Source: Acholeplasma sp. (GTDB lineage: Bacteria; Bacillota_I; Bacilli_A; Acholeplasmatales; Acholeplasmataceae). From it: a stretch of DNA of 64,000 bases. The stretch covers positions 58,101 to 122,100 of the forward strand of contig QZKD01000016.1 in the NCBI GenBank assembly GCA_003605085.1. Direction: 5' to 3'. The position numbers and the translations under genes were made by a program. This document shows positions 23,947-32,877 of the stretch, piece by piece. The first letter of the stretch is position 1; each line of letters starts with the position of its first letter. Under the pieces are notes generated by a model. It was given only the letters and a program-made list of their open reading frames with translations, did not search any database and had not been told where the DNA came from.

Positions 23947-25893
23947 TTAACGTTCACCTAAATAATTGGTTCTCAATAACATCTTTGAAAGCATGTAATG
24001 TTTAGCAATGCGTTCTCTTTCGAGGTATGTTATTGGATTGGGATCAGTGAGTTGCACGAAGCTTCCATTCATGATATATGCATAATGTTTTGTGTATACA
24101 GGTGTGATAATGGAGGAAAACATATCATGTCCGAGTTCTATTTCACTTTGTGATAAATTAAAAAGTACGGATAATGTAGGTAGGATGTCAAACGATGTGG
24201 TCTGTTTTTCAATGGTTTGTGGTGTCATAGAGTTGGACCATAAATAGAGATTACCCTGATATTTTTCATGATCTGATCTGTGATCTGAAGCATCTTCATA
24301 AATGGACTGAGTCATGGTGTAAGGATAATGATCGCCTGATAATAAAATAACTGTATCATCCATTAACCCTTTTTCGTCAAGTGAATCCAAGAGTTTTTCA
24401 ATCATGTGGTCAAGTTCAACTTGAACCGCGAGGTAATATTTAAGTTCTTCAGGCACATCATGGTAAATCGAATGGACGAAATCATAGTATTCATTAGCAA
24501 CATCATGGTGCTCATTATAGGGTGAATGACCAGAAAACGTGATGATAAAACTCATAAAAGGAGTATGTGTAGGTAAAATGAGATCCTTTGCTTGCTCGAA
24601 TAAGCGAGAGTCAAAACGTCCATCTGTTGGATTAATATCAAGTTCATCACGTCCATAAAAGGCATCGAATCCATAATTTTCATATACGATATGGCGTCCG
24701 TAAAACTCTTTATAGTTTCCATGAAACGCTTGTGTAAGATATCCTTTATCGTTAAACCGATTGGCAAGAGATTCAGGATATGTATTATCTCTAAAAATGG
24801 AGACGGTAGGTCCATCTTCAATGGATGGAATCCACCCGGTATTAAAAATGAACTCCGTATCACTCGTGGTTCTTTGAAATACAGGTGTATAATGATTATT
24901 AAAATGATATCCTTCAGTTCTTAAGCGGTAGATATGAGGGGTGAGGATAGGATCTAGCGCAATTTCATCATAGGATTCTGCGAGAATAAAAACGAGATTC
25001 TTCCCTTCAAATTCACCCACATGTTCATGAACTGAAGGCGATTTTTCTAATGAACTAAGTAAATCTTCAATCGTACCTTCATCTTTAGCATTTGGAATAA
25101 TGGGAACTAAAGCATCAAGAAGATCTCTTCCCATCAGATGGAAAAACCCAAAATGTTTAGCAAAATCACGTTTTGAATATACACTTGTGTAAAGATAAGT
25201 GTCTGCTGAAAAAATCGTTTCTTCTTGGTTGGGGTAATTCATATTCATCAATAACAGAACACCAACGAAACCAATTGATAAAAGTTGGCGAAGAGAAAAT
25301 CGTGGGTTCATCGGATCTTTTGATCGATATTTGAATATACTAAAGACTGCTATGATTGTTAGAGTAATAACCCATAAATGCAGCACATGAAACCGGTACA
25401 TACTCTCACCAGATTCGATTCCTTCTCGAAGAGTTAATGCCTCTTTAAAACTAAAAAACTCGCGAAAAATCCGGTAATACACATCTTGACCGAGGGTATA
25501 ACTCATAAAGATTATGATACTTATCAGTAAAAAAACAATTCGGAATGTACCTTTAGTAAACTGTGCAATCCAAAGCCAAATAAGAAATCCTAAAAGAGCA
25601 CCGAAAAAATACGCCCATGTGGGAACAAAGCCATTTTTTAGCATGAACGATATTTCAAAAAGAATCATTGCTCCAAGAACAATGACAATCTCTTTATGAT
25701 TTTTCAACCATGCGAGCCCATCGGATGGATAGAACCAAACATTCCATAAAAGAAGGCATAGCGATCCTAAAAAAACGATGATATCCAATCCAAGTGATAT
25801 TGCTTGGTCACCGCTATTGAATCCAATACGAAATCCCCATAGTACGGATAGTATGATAAGACAGATGATGTTGATCGTTAAATTACGCTTCAT
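23947..25893 (-). CDS. LTA-synthase-family sulfatase-fold enzyme (phosphoglycerol transferase-like)
   Basis: 648 residues: five N-terminal membrane helices (to about 215), then an extracellular sulfatase-type domain. Metal-site E306 in LAESYD, the nucleophile threonine in QRTTSDTEF (T342/T343) and LSGDHYPY match LtaS-like enzymes, which polymerise glycerol-phosphate from phosphatidylglycerol onto envelope glycolipid. AAGGAT precedes the ATG at 25893; a -10 box TATAAT is at 25924-25929. It lies directly upstream of the glycerol operon but has its own promoter. Exact product (lipoteichoic acid or a modified glycolipid) is uncertain. Confidence 0.78.
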   Translation of the reverse strand: MKRNLTINIICLIILSVLWGFRIGFNSGDQAISLGLDIIVFLGSLCLLLWNVWFYPSDGLAWLKNHKEIVIVLGAMILFEISFMLKNGFVPTWAYFFGALLGFLIWLWIAQFTKGTFRIVFLLISIIIFMSYTLGQDVYYRIFREFFSFKEALTLREGIESGESMYRFHVLHLWVITLTIIAVFSIFKYRSKDPMNPRFSLRQLLSIGFVGVLLLMNMNYPNQEETIFSADTYLYTSVYSKRDFAKHFGFFHLMGRDLLDALVPIIPNAKDEGTIEDLLSSLEKSPSVHEHVGEFEGKNLVFILAESYDEIALDPILTPHIYRLRTEGYHFNNHYTPVFQRTTSDTEFIFNTGWIPSIEDGPTVSIFRDNTYPESLANRFNDKGYLTQAFHGNYKEFYGRHIVYENYGFDAFYGRDELDINPTDGRFDSRLFEQAKDLILPTHTPFMSFIITFSGHSPYNEHHDVANEYYDFVHSIYHDVPEELKYYLAVQVELDHMIEKLLDSLDEKGLMDDTVILLSGDHYPYTMTQSIYEDASDHRSDHEKYQGNLYLWSNSMTPQTIEKQTTSFDILPTLSVLFNLSQSEIELGHDMFSSIITPVYTKHYAYIMNGSFVQLTDPNPITYLERERIAKHYMLSKMLLRTNYLGER

Positions 25894-25933
25894 CGTTAGC
25901 CATCCTTGCTTGTTATCATTTTTATTATACAAT

Positions 25934-25954
25934 AAAAAACCGACTTTCGTCGGT
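25934..25954 (-). terminator. Terminator of the YolD/polymerase pair
   Basis: ACCGAC-GAAA-GTCGGT stem with a GAAA tetraloop on the minus strand, followed by TTTTTT. It ends the polymerase-YolD transcript before the LTA-synthase-like gene. Confidence 0.85.
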
Positions 25955-25958
25955 AATT

Positions 25959-26285
25959 TTAATAGATAATGTCGGTGATATCGGATGCTTGAATACGTTC
26001 AAATGTGTCAAGAATAATCCAACCTAGAACCCGATCCAGTTTGCGTATTTTTCCGAATGTTGTACGAATATACCCCTCAAAGAAGTATTCAATTTCAACA
26101 TCAATTCCTTGAAGAACAGCCAAAGAAAGTTTTCGGTTAAGTTCTTCGTATTGATCATCGCTCAAGATAGGCTTATCTTTTTTTCCAAGCCTCAACTTCA
26201 TTTCTCTAATCATGGCTCCATAGCCGACGAGGGCATCGAAAGGCGCCCATTTAATGATTCCACGATCGATATATTGACTAGGCAT
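25959..26285 (-). CDS. YolD-like protein
   Basis: 108 residues of the YolD-like type, ending GWIILDTFERIQASDITDI. YolD proteins are encoded next to UmuC-type polymerases in Firmicutes and may act in place of UmuD. The start overlaps the polymerase stop by 8 nt, so the two are translated together. Biochemical role unproven. Confidence 0.72.
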   Translation of the reverse strand: MPSQYIDRGIIKWAPFDALVGYGAMIREMKLRLGKKDKPILSDDQYEELNRKLSLAVLQGIDVEIEYFFEGYIRTTFGKIRKLDRVLGWIILDTFERIQASDITDIIY

Positions 26286-27543
26286 GGTGACCTCCGATCA
26301 TGGTGTTGCGCGCTTTAATCGTCGAAGATTCCATTTCACTTGAAGCACGGTTTACACTATTTTTCCCAAATTTGAACTTCAGATCATCCATGGCTTGATG
26401 AAGTTTATGTTCTTTGATCAATCTTTCAGCATCCTCAAATAAAGAAAATTGATACGAATGCTGGTCTAAAAGATTGCCTACACTGACGTGAACACGTCTG
26501 ATGGGTTCATCTTCATAGTATCTACGAAAAAGATCTAAACATGTTTCATAAATGACAGAAGCGTTGGATGTGGGTTGTTCAAGAGTGATTTGTCTAGAAA
26601 ATCCTCCTCCGACTTCTTTACTATAAGCAATCCCAAAATGAATGGTACGAGCAACTTTTTTATGAAGACGAAGACGTCTAGCCACATCATCGACCATTTC
26701 GATGATGATTTGAAATACATCGGGTACAAAATAATCGTGGAATAGCGTTTGACCCGAACCATAGCTCTTGCTGACGGCACGAATGGTCTGCTTTTGTTGG
26801 ATCATGCTCATATCAATCCCGTGGGTGTGATAATAGAGTTCTTCACCCAAAATACCAAAGATCTTTTTAAGTGTCTCTGCATTATAATGTGCAATATCAC
26901 CAATCTTCTTAAGGCCAAGACGATTAAGTCTTTTTTCCATTTGCGAGCCAATCCCCCACATTTCTGATAGAGGTTCGATTGGCCATAACTTCGTAGGAAT
27001 ATCCTCATAGGTCCATTTAGCGATAAAATCAGGAGCTTTTTTAGATTCGATATCAAGGGCAAGCTTAGCCATGAGCATATTGGAACCAATGCCACAGGTA
27101 GCATAGAGTTTTGTCTCATGGAAAATAGTGTCTAAAATCCATTTGGCCATCTCGAGGTCGGTTTTTTGATAATAGTTCATGTATTCTGTCACATCGATAA
27201 ATGCTTCATCGATTGAATAGACATAAAGATCATCTTCTGAAACAAACTTCAAGTAAATCTCAATGATTTTTGTGGAATATTCAAGATATGTCTCCATCCG
27301 CGGCTTTTGAAAAATGATGGGTAGATCAGGAGGTATTTCATGAATGCGGCAGCGACTAGGAACGCCGAGTGATTTGAGATAAGGGGTTACCGCGAGGACA
27401 ATCGAACCATTCCCTCTAGACTTATCTGCGACCACTAAAGGTGTCTTAAAAGGATCGAGATCAAGAAGTGCACATTCAACAGAAGCATAGAAGCTTTTTA
27501 AATCGATGCATAAGATATGACGATGTAGTTTATACTCTTCCAT
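26278..27543 (-). CDS. Y-family DNA polymerase, UvrX/UmuC-like
   Basis: 421 residues. Catalytic metal ligands are D13 in CIDLKSFYASVE and the DE pair in YSIDEAFIDVTE; the helix-hairpin-helix region is MWGIGSQMEKRLNRLG, and a little-finger domain follows. Carries out translesion synthesis past damaged bases. The YolD partner and the size favour the UvrX/YqjW branch over plain DinB. AAAGGAGG fixes the ATG at 27543. Confidence 0.85.
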   Translation of the reverse strand: MEEYKLHRHILCIDLKSFYASVECALLDLDPFKTPLVVADKSRGNGSIVLAVTPYLKSLGVPSRCRIHEIPPDLPIIFQKPRMETYLEYSTKIIEIYLKFVSEDDLYVYSIDEAFIDVTEYMNYYQKTDLEMAKWILDTIFHETKLYATCGIGSNMLMAKLALDIESKKAPDFIAKWTYEDIPTKLWPIEPLSEMWGIGSQMEKRLNRLGLKKIGDIAHYNAETLKKIFGILGEELYYHTHGIDMSMIQQKQTIRAVSKSYGSGQTLFHDYFVPDVFQIIIEMVDDVARRLRLHKKVARTIHFGIAYSKEVGGGFSRQITLEQPTSNASVIYETCLDLFRRYYEDEPIRRVHVSVGNLLDQHSYQFSLFEDAERLIKEHKLHQAMDDLKFKFGKNSVNRASSEMESSTIKARNTMIGGHHA

Positions 27544-27602
27544 GATTTCATCCTCCTTTTGTGTCATCATTATATCAATAATTTTCCAAAAGAAAAGGGC
27601 AA

Positions 27603-27614
27603 GAACGTAAGTTT
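27603..27614 (-). promoter_or_regulatory. Possible SOS (LexA) box upstream of the Y-family polymerase
   Basis: GAAC-GTAA-GTTT is one base from the Firmicutes GAAC-N4-GTTC core. It lies about 30 bp upstream of a -10 box (27569-27574) of the polymerase gene. A single imperfect site is weak evidence. Confidence 0.28.
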
Positions 27615-27699
27615 TTAAGTGAAAATGCTCACAGAAAATTTACATTTATAGACATTCTAAACGTAAGCGTTTTATGAAAATAAAATGGGTGTTTTCATG

Positions 27700-27726
27700 A
27701 AAAAAAGACACGCATTTTTGCGTGTC
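27700..27726 (-). terminator. Terminator of the cyclophilin gene, overlapping its stop codon
   Basis: Perfect 8-bp stem GACACGCA / TGCGTGTC (27707-27726) with a 4-nt loop, followed on the minus strand by six T. The stop codon (27725-27727) overlaps the stem. Confidence 0.88.
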
Positions 27727-28252
27727 ATAAAGTCTTTGGTTTGGGATATGCAATACCTTTAGTATCAATGGTCATTTTTTCAATGACGATATCGGTGTAA
27801 GGACGATCGCGATAATCTCTGGGTTGTGTCGCAATCTTATCGACCACATCCATACCGCTAGTCACACCACCGAAAGATGTATAGTTACCATCTAGATGCG
27901 GAGCATTTTGATGCATAATAAAGAATTGGGATGTCTGTGAATTGGGATCATTGGTCCGTGCCATCGAAAGGATACCGCGTGTGTGTTTGAGTGGATTGGC
28001 GAAACCATTGGATGTAAATTCACCCTTGATAGGACGTAATTCCCTTTGTCCTCCACCACCTTGAATCATGAATCCAGGAATAATTCGGTGAAAGATAAGT
28101 CCTTCATAGAAGTTTTCTTGGATGAGGTGGATGAAATTGTTCACGGTATTAGGAGCCACTTCAGGGAAAAGTTCAATATCGATCGTTCCGTAGTCTTTGA
28201 CTTTTAAGGTAACGATTGGGTTTTTCTCATTGTGCAAATGTGTATAAGTCAT
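27725..28252 (-). CDS. ppiB: Peptidyl-prolyl cis-trans isomerase (cyclophilin type)
   Basis: 175 residues of the bacterial PpiB form. Active-site elements are FHRIIPGFMIQGG (arginine, phenylalanine, glutamine), SQFFI and the tail GNYTSFGGVTSGMDVVDKI. No signal peptide, so cytoplasmic protein folding is expected. AAGGAGG precedes the ATG. A TATATAAT box lies about 55 bp upstream. Confidence 0.9.
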   Translation of the reverse strand: MTYTHLHNEKNPIVTLKVKDYGTIDIELFPEVAPNTVNNFIHLIQENFYEGLIFHRIIPGFMIQGGGGQRELRPIKGEFTSNGFANPLKHTRGILSMARTNDPNSQTSQFFIMHQNAPHLDGNYTSFGGVTSGMDVVDKIATQPRDYRDRPYTDIVIEKMTIDTKGIAYPKPKTL

Positions 28253-28346
28253 AATATTCCTCCTTGATCATAAGGCAAGTGTTTATTGATCCTTACATAT
28301 TTATTATATACGCGAAAGGACAAGATTGCATGCAATGTGATGACTA

Positions 28347-29261
28347 TCAAGGATTTGTTGCTTTAATTCGGTATTTTCTAAAGCGAACGGTGCCATAAAC
28401 GCCAGTGACAATCATCAAACTACCGATGATGTGATAATACTGTAAAGGCTCATTCAGAAGAATGGCACCTGCGATAACAGCAACAATCGTTGAGATATTT
28501 GAATAAATGGATGTGATATGCGCAGGAGCTTTACTTAAGGCAAAATTCACCAAGAAGAATCCACCGATCGAAGCGACGATACCTAAATAAAGAATAGGAA
28601 GGATTAACTCAATATGATATAAATTGGTGACATAAGCGATCAATCTTCCCTCAGAAAGAAGTTTAATGACATATAAAATATTGAAGACAGCCGCACCATA
28701 TAGCATCATAAAATACGTAATCTCATAGGGTTTTAAAACCTTTGAGGCATTTCTTGAGGCTATATTGAATAAAGCAGCTGACAAGACAGCACCAAACAGA
28801 AGAAGATAACCAATCGCTTCAAAGGCAATACCATCCCCTATTTTGAAAAGTTGAATCAACATCACACCTGATACCGAAAGCAATATAAATAAAAACTGTA
28901 CTGGTTTTGGCTTTTCCTGTAAAAAGATTCCAGATAATAGAGTCACAAAAATGGGAATCAAAGCAATCATCATGCCAGCTTCACCACTCGTTGTCCGCGC
29001 GAGCCCATATGTTTCAGTTAAAAAATAGAGAATAGGTTGAAAGATTGCGACTGCAAACAAATAGAAAAAATGAGACTTTTCAAAACGAATTTTGACCACT
29101 TTAAAGAGTCGAAGCAGTTCGAAAGTGATAAACGCAACTAAAAAGCGATAGGCGATTAAGCCAATCGGACTGACAAAGTCTAAAGCAATCTTAGAAAACA
29201 TAAATGAAAAACCAAAGATGGTTGCAAACATGATGCCTGCTAAATGGACATTTTTACTCAT
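28347..29261 (-). CDS. EamA-family exporter (DMT superfamily)
   Basis: 304 residues, ten predicted membrane helices in two EamA repeats (AGIMFATIFGFSFMFSKIAL and AGAILLNEPLQYYHIIGS mark each half). Members export small metabolites or amino acids; the substrate cannot be assigned. The ATG at 29261 is weakly supported by GAGTG. Positive C-terminal tail FRKYRIKATNP is cytoplasmic. Confidence 0.75.
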   Translation of the reverse strand: MSKNVHLAGIMFATIFGFSFMFSKIALDFVSPIGLIAYRFLVAFITFELLRLFKVVKIRFEKSHFFYLFAVAIFQPILYFLTETYGLARTTSGEAGMMIALIPIFVTLLSGIFLQEKPKPVQFLFILLSVSGVMLIQLFKIGDGIAFEAIGYLLLFGAVLSAALFNIASRNASKVLKPYEITYFMMLYGAAVFNILYVIKLLSEGRLIAYVTNLYHIELILPILYLGIVASIGGFFLVNFALSKAPAHITSIYSNISTIVAVIAGAILLNEPLQYYHIIGSLMIVTGVYGTVRFRKYRIKATNP

Positions 29262-29337
29262 AGACACTCATTTTCCGATGCAAAATCTACTCTATTGCAT
29301 CTCTCCATAGACAATGATAACAGTTTTTAAATATTAC

Positions 29338-29353
29338 TTCTACTAAAGTAGAA
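29338..29353. promoter_or_regulatory. Inverted repeat in the EamA/PadR intergenic region
   Basis: TTCTACT-AA-AGTAGAA, a perfect 7-bp dyad with a 2-bp centre, about 80 bp from the EamA start. It could be an operator for the exporter gene; nothing further is visible. Confidence 0.3.
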
Positions 29354-29407
29354 AAGAATGCACATTAAAATAAAAAATAATAATCGTAAAAATTTAATAT
29401 TAAAGTA

Positions 29408-29437
29408 TTGACAATAGTGTATGACATACAGTATAAT
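29408..29437 (+). promoter_or_regulatory. padR promoter with an operator-like palindrome in its spacer
   Basis: TTGACA (29408-29413) and TATAAT (29432-29437), both consensus, are 18 bp apart. The palindrome TGTATG-A-CATACA (29418-29430) fills the spacer. PadR operators typically hold ATGT...ACAT arms, so autorepression is likely. Confidence 0.7.
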
Positions 29438-29457
29438 CAATATCGAGGAGTGATGAT

Positions 29458-29796
29458 ATGGATAACACATTAGTCAACAGTCTCATCATTGAATTAAAAC
29501 GTGGAACACAGATGCTTGCTGTCTTATCGCAGTTAAAAACCAATCAATACGGCTATTCATTGCTACAAGCGCTTGAAGAAAAAGGCGTCAGTATTGAAGC
29601 TGGAACACTTTATCCGCTTTTAAGACGACTTGAATCACAAAACCTTTTAAAAAGTGAATGGGATACAACAGAATCAAGACCAAGAAAGTATTATGTTTTA
29701 TCTGAAGAAGGCAAAGAGATCTATAAAGAACTCATTGCAGCATGGAAAACGATTATTAAGGAAACCAATGGATTAATTGAGGAGGATATCCAATGA
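29458..29796 (+). CDS. PadR-family transcriptional regulator
   Basis: 112 residues. Winged helix with YGYSLLQALEEKGVSIEAGTLYP at its core (recognition helix LYPLLRRLE) and wing WDTTESRPRKYYVLSEEG. Short PadR-s1 type. It overlaps the next gene by four bases. Probably represses its own operon through the spacer palindrome. Confidence 0.85.
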   Translation: MDNTLVNSLIIELKRGTQMLAVLSQLKTNQYGYSLLQALEEKGVSIEAGTLYPLLRRLESQNLLKSEWDTTESRPRKYYVLSEEGKEIYKELIAAWKTIIKETNGLIEEDIQ

Positions 29797-30785
29797 AACA
29801 CATTATCGAACGTTATATTTATGCAGTGACTAAGCGATTACCAGAAAAAATGAGAGAAGAAGTCAAAGAAGAACTCACAGCAAACATCAATGACATGCTT
29901 CCAAAAAATCCCACAGATGAAGAGATTGATAAAGTGCTTCATCAACTCGGACATCCAAGAGAACTTGCGAAAAACTATCGCGGGGAAGATCGCTATTTAA
30001 TTTCCCCTCTATTCTTTGATGACTACATCCAAACATTAAAGATTGTCGCTGTAATCTTCATGGGAATATCCCTTGTCTTTGGTACTATTGATGCAGTTAT
30101 GAATATTGATTCTCAGACGATATTCGGTAGTATTGCAGAAGTGTTTTCAAAAGTAATATCCAATGCTTTTAATAGTGTAGTTACTGCTTTTGCTTGGGTA
30201 ACCATCATTTTCTGGGGAATTGATACAGCAGCAAGACATCATAAACTTCCCGAATGGAAACTAAAAGATCTTCCCGATTTACCTAAACCCAATACGACCA
30301 AGATTTCAAGAGTGGAATCGACCATTGGTTTAGTCTTAGGAACGTTCTTTAATGCAGTCTTTGTAGTTTTACTTTATCGCTATATCGATGTGATTGGTAT
30401 TTATGAAAATACAGTCATGGTTCAACAACTCTTTAATCCATTGGTGACAAATCCATTTATCATCTATTTCGTTATTTCAGCTGTAGTGGGTATCTTTGTC
30501 AGTACGATGAAGTTGCAATATGGTGAATGGAGAATATCACTTGCGGTTTTCTATACGACATATCAGATTTTGTCTACGTCATTGTTCTTACTATTTATCA
30601 ATGCACAAGGGTTATTCTTACCTGGTGTATATTCGACCATTGGTAATTATTTTTCCCAATCATCTGAAGTGATCAGAGGATATTTCGGTGATGCAATTCA
30701 AGGGATTACGATTTTCGCAATTATCATGTTCGCCATTGATATTATCGTGACATGGGTAAAGACTTTAAAAAATAAACGCGCATAA
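29793..30785 (+). CDS. Membrane protein with an N-terminal HAAS-type domain, PadR partner
   Basis: 330 residues. The N-terminus (about 1-65, ERYIYAVTKRLPEKMREEV ... HPRELAKNYRG) is a HAAS/DUF1700-like helical module, followed by about six membrane helices. PadR plus HAAS gene pairs are common in Firmicutes; the HAAS part is thought to sense or bind the regulator. Function otherwise unknown. Translationally coupled with padR (ATGA overlap). Confidence 0.65.
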   Translation: MKHIIERYIYAVTKRLPEKMREEVKEELTANINDMLPKNPTDEEIDKVLHQLGHPRELAKNYRGEDRYLISPLFFDDYIQTLKIVAVIFMGISLVFGTIDAVMNIDSQTIFGSIAEVFSKVISNAFNSVVTAFAWVTIIFWGIDTAARHHKLPEWKLKDLPDLPKPNTTKISRVESTIGLVLGTFFNAVFVVLLYRYIDVIGIYENTVMVQQLFNPLVTNPFIIYFVISAVVGIFVSTMKLQYGEWRISLAVFYTTYQILSTSLFLLFINAQGLFLPGVYSTIGNYFSQSSEVIRGYFGDAIQGITIFAIIMFAIDIIVTWVKTLKNKRA

Positions 30786-30788
30786 AAA

Positions 30789-30818
30789 AAGGTTAGCTTC
30801 GGCTAACCTTATTTTTTT
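30789..30818. terminator. Bidirectional terminator with a TTCG loop
   Basis: Perfect 9-bp stem AAGGTTAGC / GCTAACCTT with a TTCG tetraloop, seven A before and seven T after. It serves two convergent genes. Confidence 0.9.
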
Positions 30819-31458
30819 AATTGACGTAAGGACGCTTTTCTTCTTCCTTATCAACAATTGGTTGTTTTTCTTCAGGAACACGTTTTTCTTTTTCTTTACC
30901 CGCATTGAGTTCTTTTGCATATTCCCGATACTTCTTATAACCACCAAAACCATCAATACCTAAATAACCTGCACCTACTAACGAGACGAGTAGGAAGAAC
31001 AAACCAACCATGTTATAGTCGAAATTAGGTAAAACGGCAATAACAGTACCTAAGGTCAAACTAACAATGTGAATCCAAAACTTGGGAATTTCTGTTTTTT
31101 CACCGAAGAAAACCACAGAATTGAAATAGACAAGCCCACGTGCATAGAAGAAGAAAGCAAGGGAGAAACGGTAGACGGTAGACCAAACAGCTTGTGTAGC
31201 GAGATCTTGGGTTAATGCGATGTAAATCATCACACCACCGATAATTGTATCAAAAATGATTTCGATTAAGTTAACCGTTCTTAAAACTTCTTTATTGAGC
31301 GACTTCATCAAAGGAATGACTCTAAAGATTGAGAAGATGACAATAGCAATACCAGTGATGGTATACACCACTTCATCAGCAAAAATCATATACACTCCCA
31401 CTCCAACCAAGATAGCCGCAAGAACAAATTTTAATACCCATCCATAACCATACTTCAT
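30817..31458 (-). CDS. Membrane protein of unknown function
   Basis: 213 residues, about six hydrophobic helices to residue 165, then a highly charged lysine/glutamate tail (KEKEKRVPEEKQ and similar). No family recognised; the helix arrangement resembles DUF308/HdeD-like proteins, but I cannot confirm this. AAAGGAGG sets the ATG at 31458 rather than the earlier one at 31467. Confidence 0.5.
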   Translation of the reverse strand: MKYGYGWVLKFVLAAILVGVGVYMIFADEVVYTITGIAIVIFSIFRVIPLMKSLNKEVLRTVNLIEIIFDTIIGGVMIYIALTQDLATQAVWSTVYRFSLAFFFYARGLVYFNSVVFFGEKTEIPKFWIHIVSLTLGTVIAVLPNFDYNMVGLFFLLVSLVGAGYLGIDGFGGYKKYREYAKELNAGKEKEKRVPEEKQPIVDKEEEKRPYVN

Positions 31459-31542
31459 ATATTTCATACCTCCTTTGTTTTCCTTCTACTTGTATTATAG
31501 TTCAAAAAGCGTGGGTTTGCAATGAACAAACCATAAACTCAT

Positions 31543-32283
31543 CTAAAGATGAATGTAGCTTGAAAGTTTTCGCACAAGAATTCTTGAGTCTACCATGCGC
31601 ATATCTGCGATGAAATCTTGAGTTTCTAAAACCTTGATCCAAGGATGAATGGTTTGAAGGTATGTAACGATGTCAAAAAATGAGAATTGATCATTAGAAT
31701 TAATTAAATAAAGATCAGGAGATAATTTTGACAAGATATGATAGATAGCCTCTGCAGTGTCCACGGTAAATGTCGCTGATGGATACCACTTGGATGATGC
31801 AGTAACCACCCCTTTTTGATCCATTTCTTTCTTTAAAAAGTCAATCATTTGATTTGAACCAGGAGCATCCCCTATCTGCCAGCTCAGTCTTAAAATATAA
31901 CTTTTTGGATTGGCTTCATGGACAAGGATTTCAGATTGTCTCTTATAGGATCCATAGTTATCTTTGGCATCCGCGGGGGTATCTATCTTATAAGGACCTT
32001 GAATGCTTCCATCATAAACAGAGACCGTGCTGATATAAACAAAAACGATATCTAGACGAAGGCACAAAAGGGCGAGTGTTTTTGCCCATTCGGGAGAACC
32101 CATCGCAAAATGGAGAAAAATATCTGGCTGCTGGGTCTTAAGAAATGCTTCGATGACTAGAGGTTGATCGACTGGAACGAGTTCACGATCATAAGTAATC
32201 ACTTGAACTCCATTGGATATAAAAGTTTTCGCTACTACAGGAGCCACCGTTCCATGCATACCAGTAAATATAGCTTTCTTCAT
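31543..32283 (-). CDS. NAD(P)-dependent sugar-nucleotide reductase/epimerase-like protein (RmlD-like)
   Basis: 246 residues, extended SDR type: short Rossmann start KAIFTGMHGTVAPVVAK, the pattern DIFLHFAMGSPE, serine/threonine-rich YISTVSVYDG and the YxxxK pair in YGSYKRQSE. It resembles dTDP-4-dehydrorhamnose reductase-like proteins, but the glycine motif is atypical (TGMHGT), so the substrate is unknown. AAAGGAG supports the start at 32283. Divergent from the next gene. Confidence 0.6.
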   Translation of the reverse strand: MKKAIFTGMHGTVAPVVAKTFISNGVQVITYDRELVPVDQPLVIEAFLKTQQPDIFLHFAMGSPEWAKTLALLCLRLDIVFVYISTVSVYDGSIQGPYKIDTPADAKDNYGSYKRQSEILVHEANPKSYILRLSWQIGDAPGSNQMIDFLKKEMDQKGVVTASSKWYPSATFTVDTAEAIYHILSKLSPDLYLINSNDQFSFFDIVTYLQTIHPWIKVLETQDFIADMRMVDSRILVRKLSSYIHL

Positions 32284-32352
32284 AGTAAATCTCCTTTTCA
32301 ATTGATGAATCTTTATGTTATAATGTCTACATATAAACGAGGAAGTGAAATG

Positions 32353-32856
32353 ATGAAACAACGAATTATTGCGGCCATGCCGCTCATAAGTTTAACACTA
32401 TTCTTAGGTGTTGGAATCTTCTATCAAGAATGGGAGAAAGCAGCAGGTTTCTTTTTACTCATCCCTTTAAGCTGGATTGTTTTTAGCAAGCATCCATTAA
32501 GACGTTTATCCGATTTCATGATCATTATTGCTTTAGGTGTCTTTCTTTGGATTGGAATTACGTTTGAAGTTTGGCATCCAACATGGCTTGTTTTCTTGAG
32601 CATTCCTTTGGTGGATGTGATTGCAGATAAGAAGTTGACCCCAAGACGACTTGTCTTTATTGCTATATTAGGTGTTTATATCTTACTTGGCGTCTTATTT
32701 GATGAATGGAATCGTGCGTGGATTGTCTTGTTCTTTATCCCCATCATCAACACCATTTTCTTTCCCAATAAGACCTTTAAGAATATGACAAGAGAACCCA
32801 TTGGTGAACGTTTTAGAAGATATGTGATCAATGAAGAAAGAGATGAAGAAAATTAG
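32353..32856 (+). CDS. Small membrane protein with three internal repeats
   Basis: 167 residues, unknown family. Three similar helical hairpins each carry G-V-x...(E/D)W, then a hydrophobic stretch containing IP: GVGIFYQEWEKA, GITFEVWHPTW and GVLFDEWNRAW. Charged linkers separate them, and the tail is charged (EERDEEN). AGGA lies 9 nt before the ATG at 32353; the ATG at 32350 is an alternative. Confidence 0.5.
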   Translation: MKQRIIAAMPLISLTLFLGVGIFYQEWEKAAGFFLLIPLSWIVFSKHPLRRLSDFMIIIALGVFLWIGITFEVWHPTWLVFLSIPLVDVIADKKLTPRRLVFIAILGVYILLGVLFDEWNRAWIVLFFIPIINTIFFPNKTFKNMTREPIGERFRRYVINEERDEEN

Positions 32857-32877
32857 GAGCCTAAGCTCCTTTTTTTA
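32855..32877. terminator. Terminator between the repeat membrane protein and adenine deaminase
   Basis: AGGAGC-CTAA-GCTCCT followed by seven T; the stop codon of the upstream gene lies at its left edge and the adenine deaminase stop in its T-run. Confidence 0.85.

Noticed and set aside
25959..27543. Prophage remnant because of the YolD/UvrX pair
   Set aside because: No phage structural, integrase or att-like sequences surround it; such pairs are also chromosomal in Firmicutes.
27661..27676. cre-like site ACGTAAGCGTTTTATG downstream of the cyclophilin gene
   Set aside because: It matches the consensus only partly and is not placed at a promoter.
32164..32349. N-terminal extension of the three-repeat membrane protein
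   Set aside because: It runs antisense through the reductase gene start and lacks hydrophobic pattern; the ribosome site is next to 32353.
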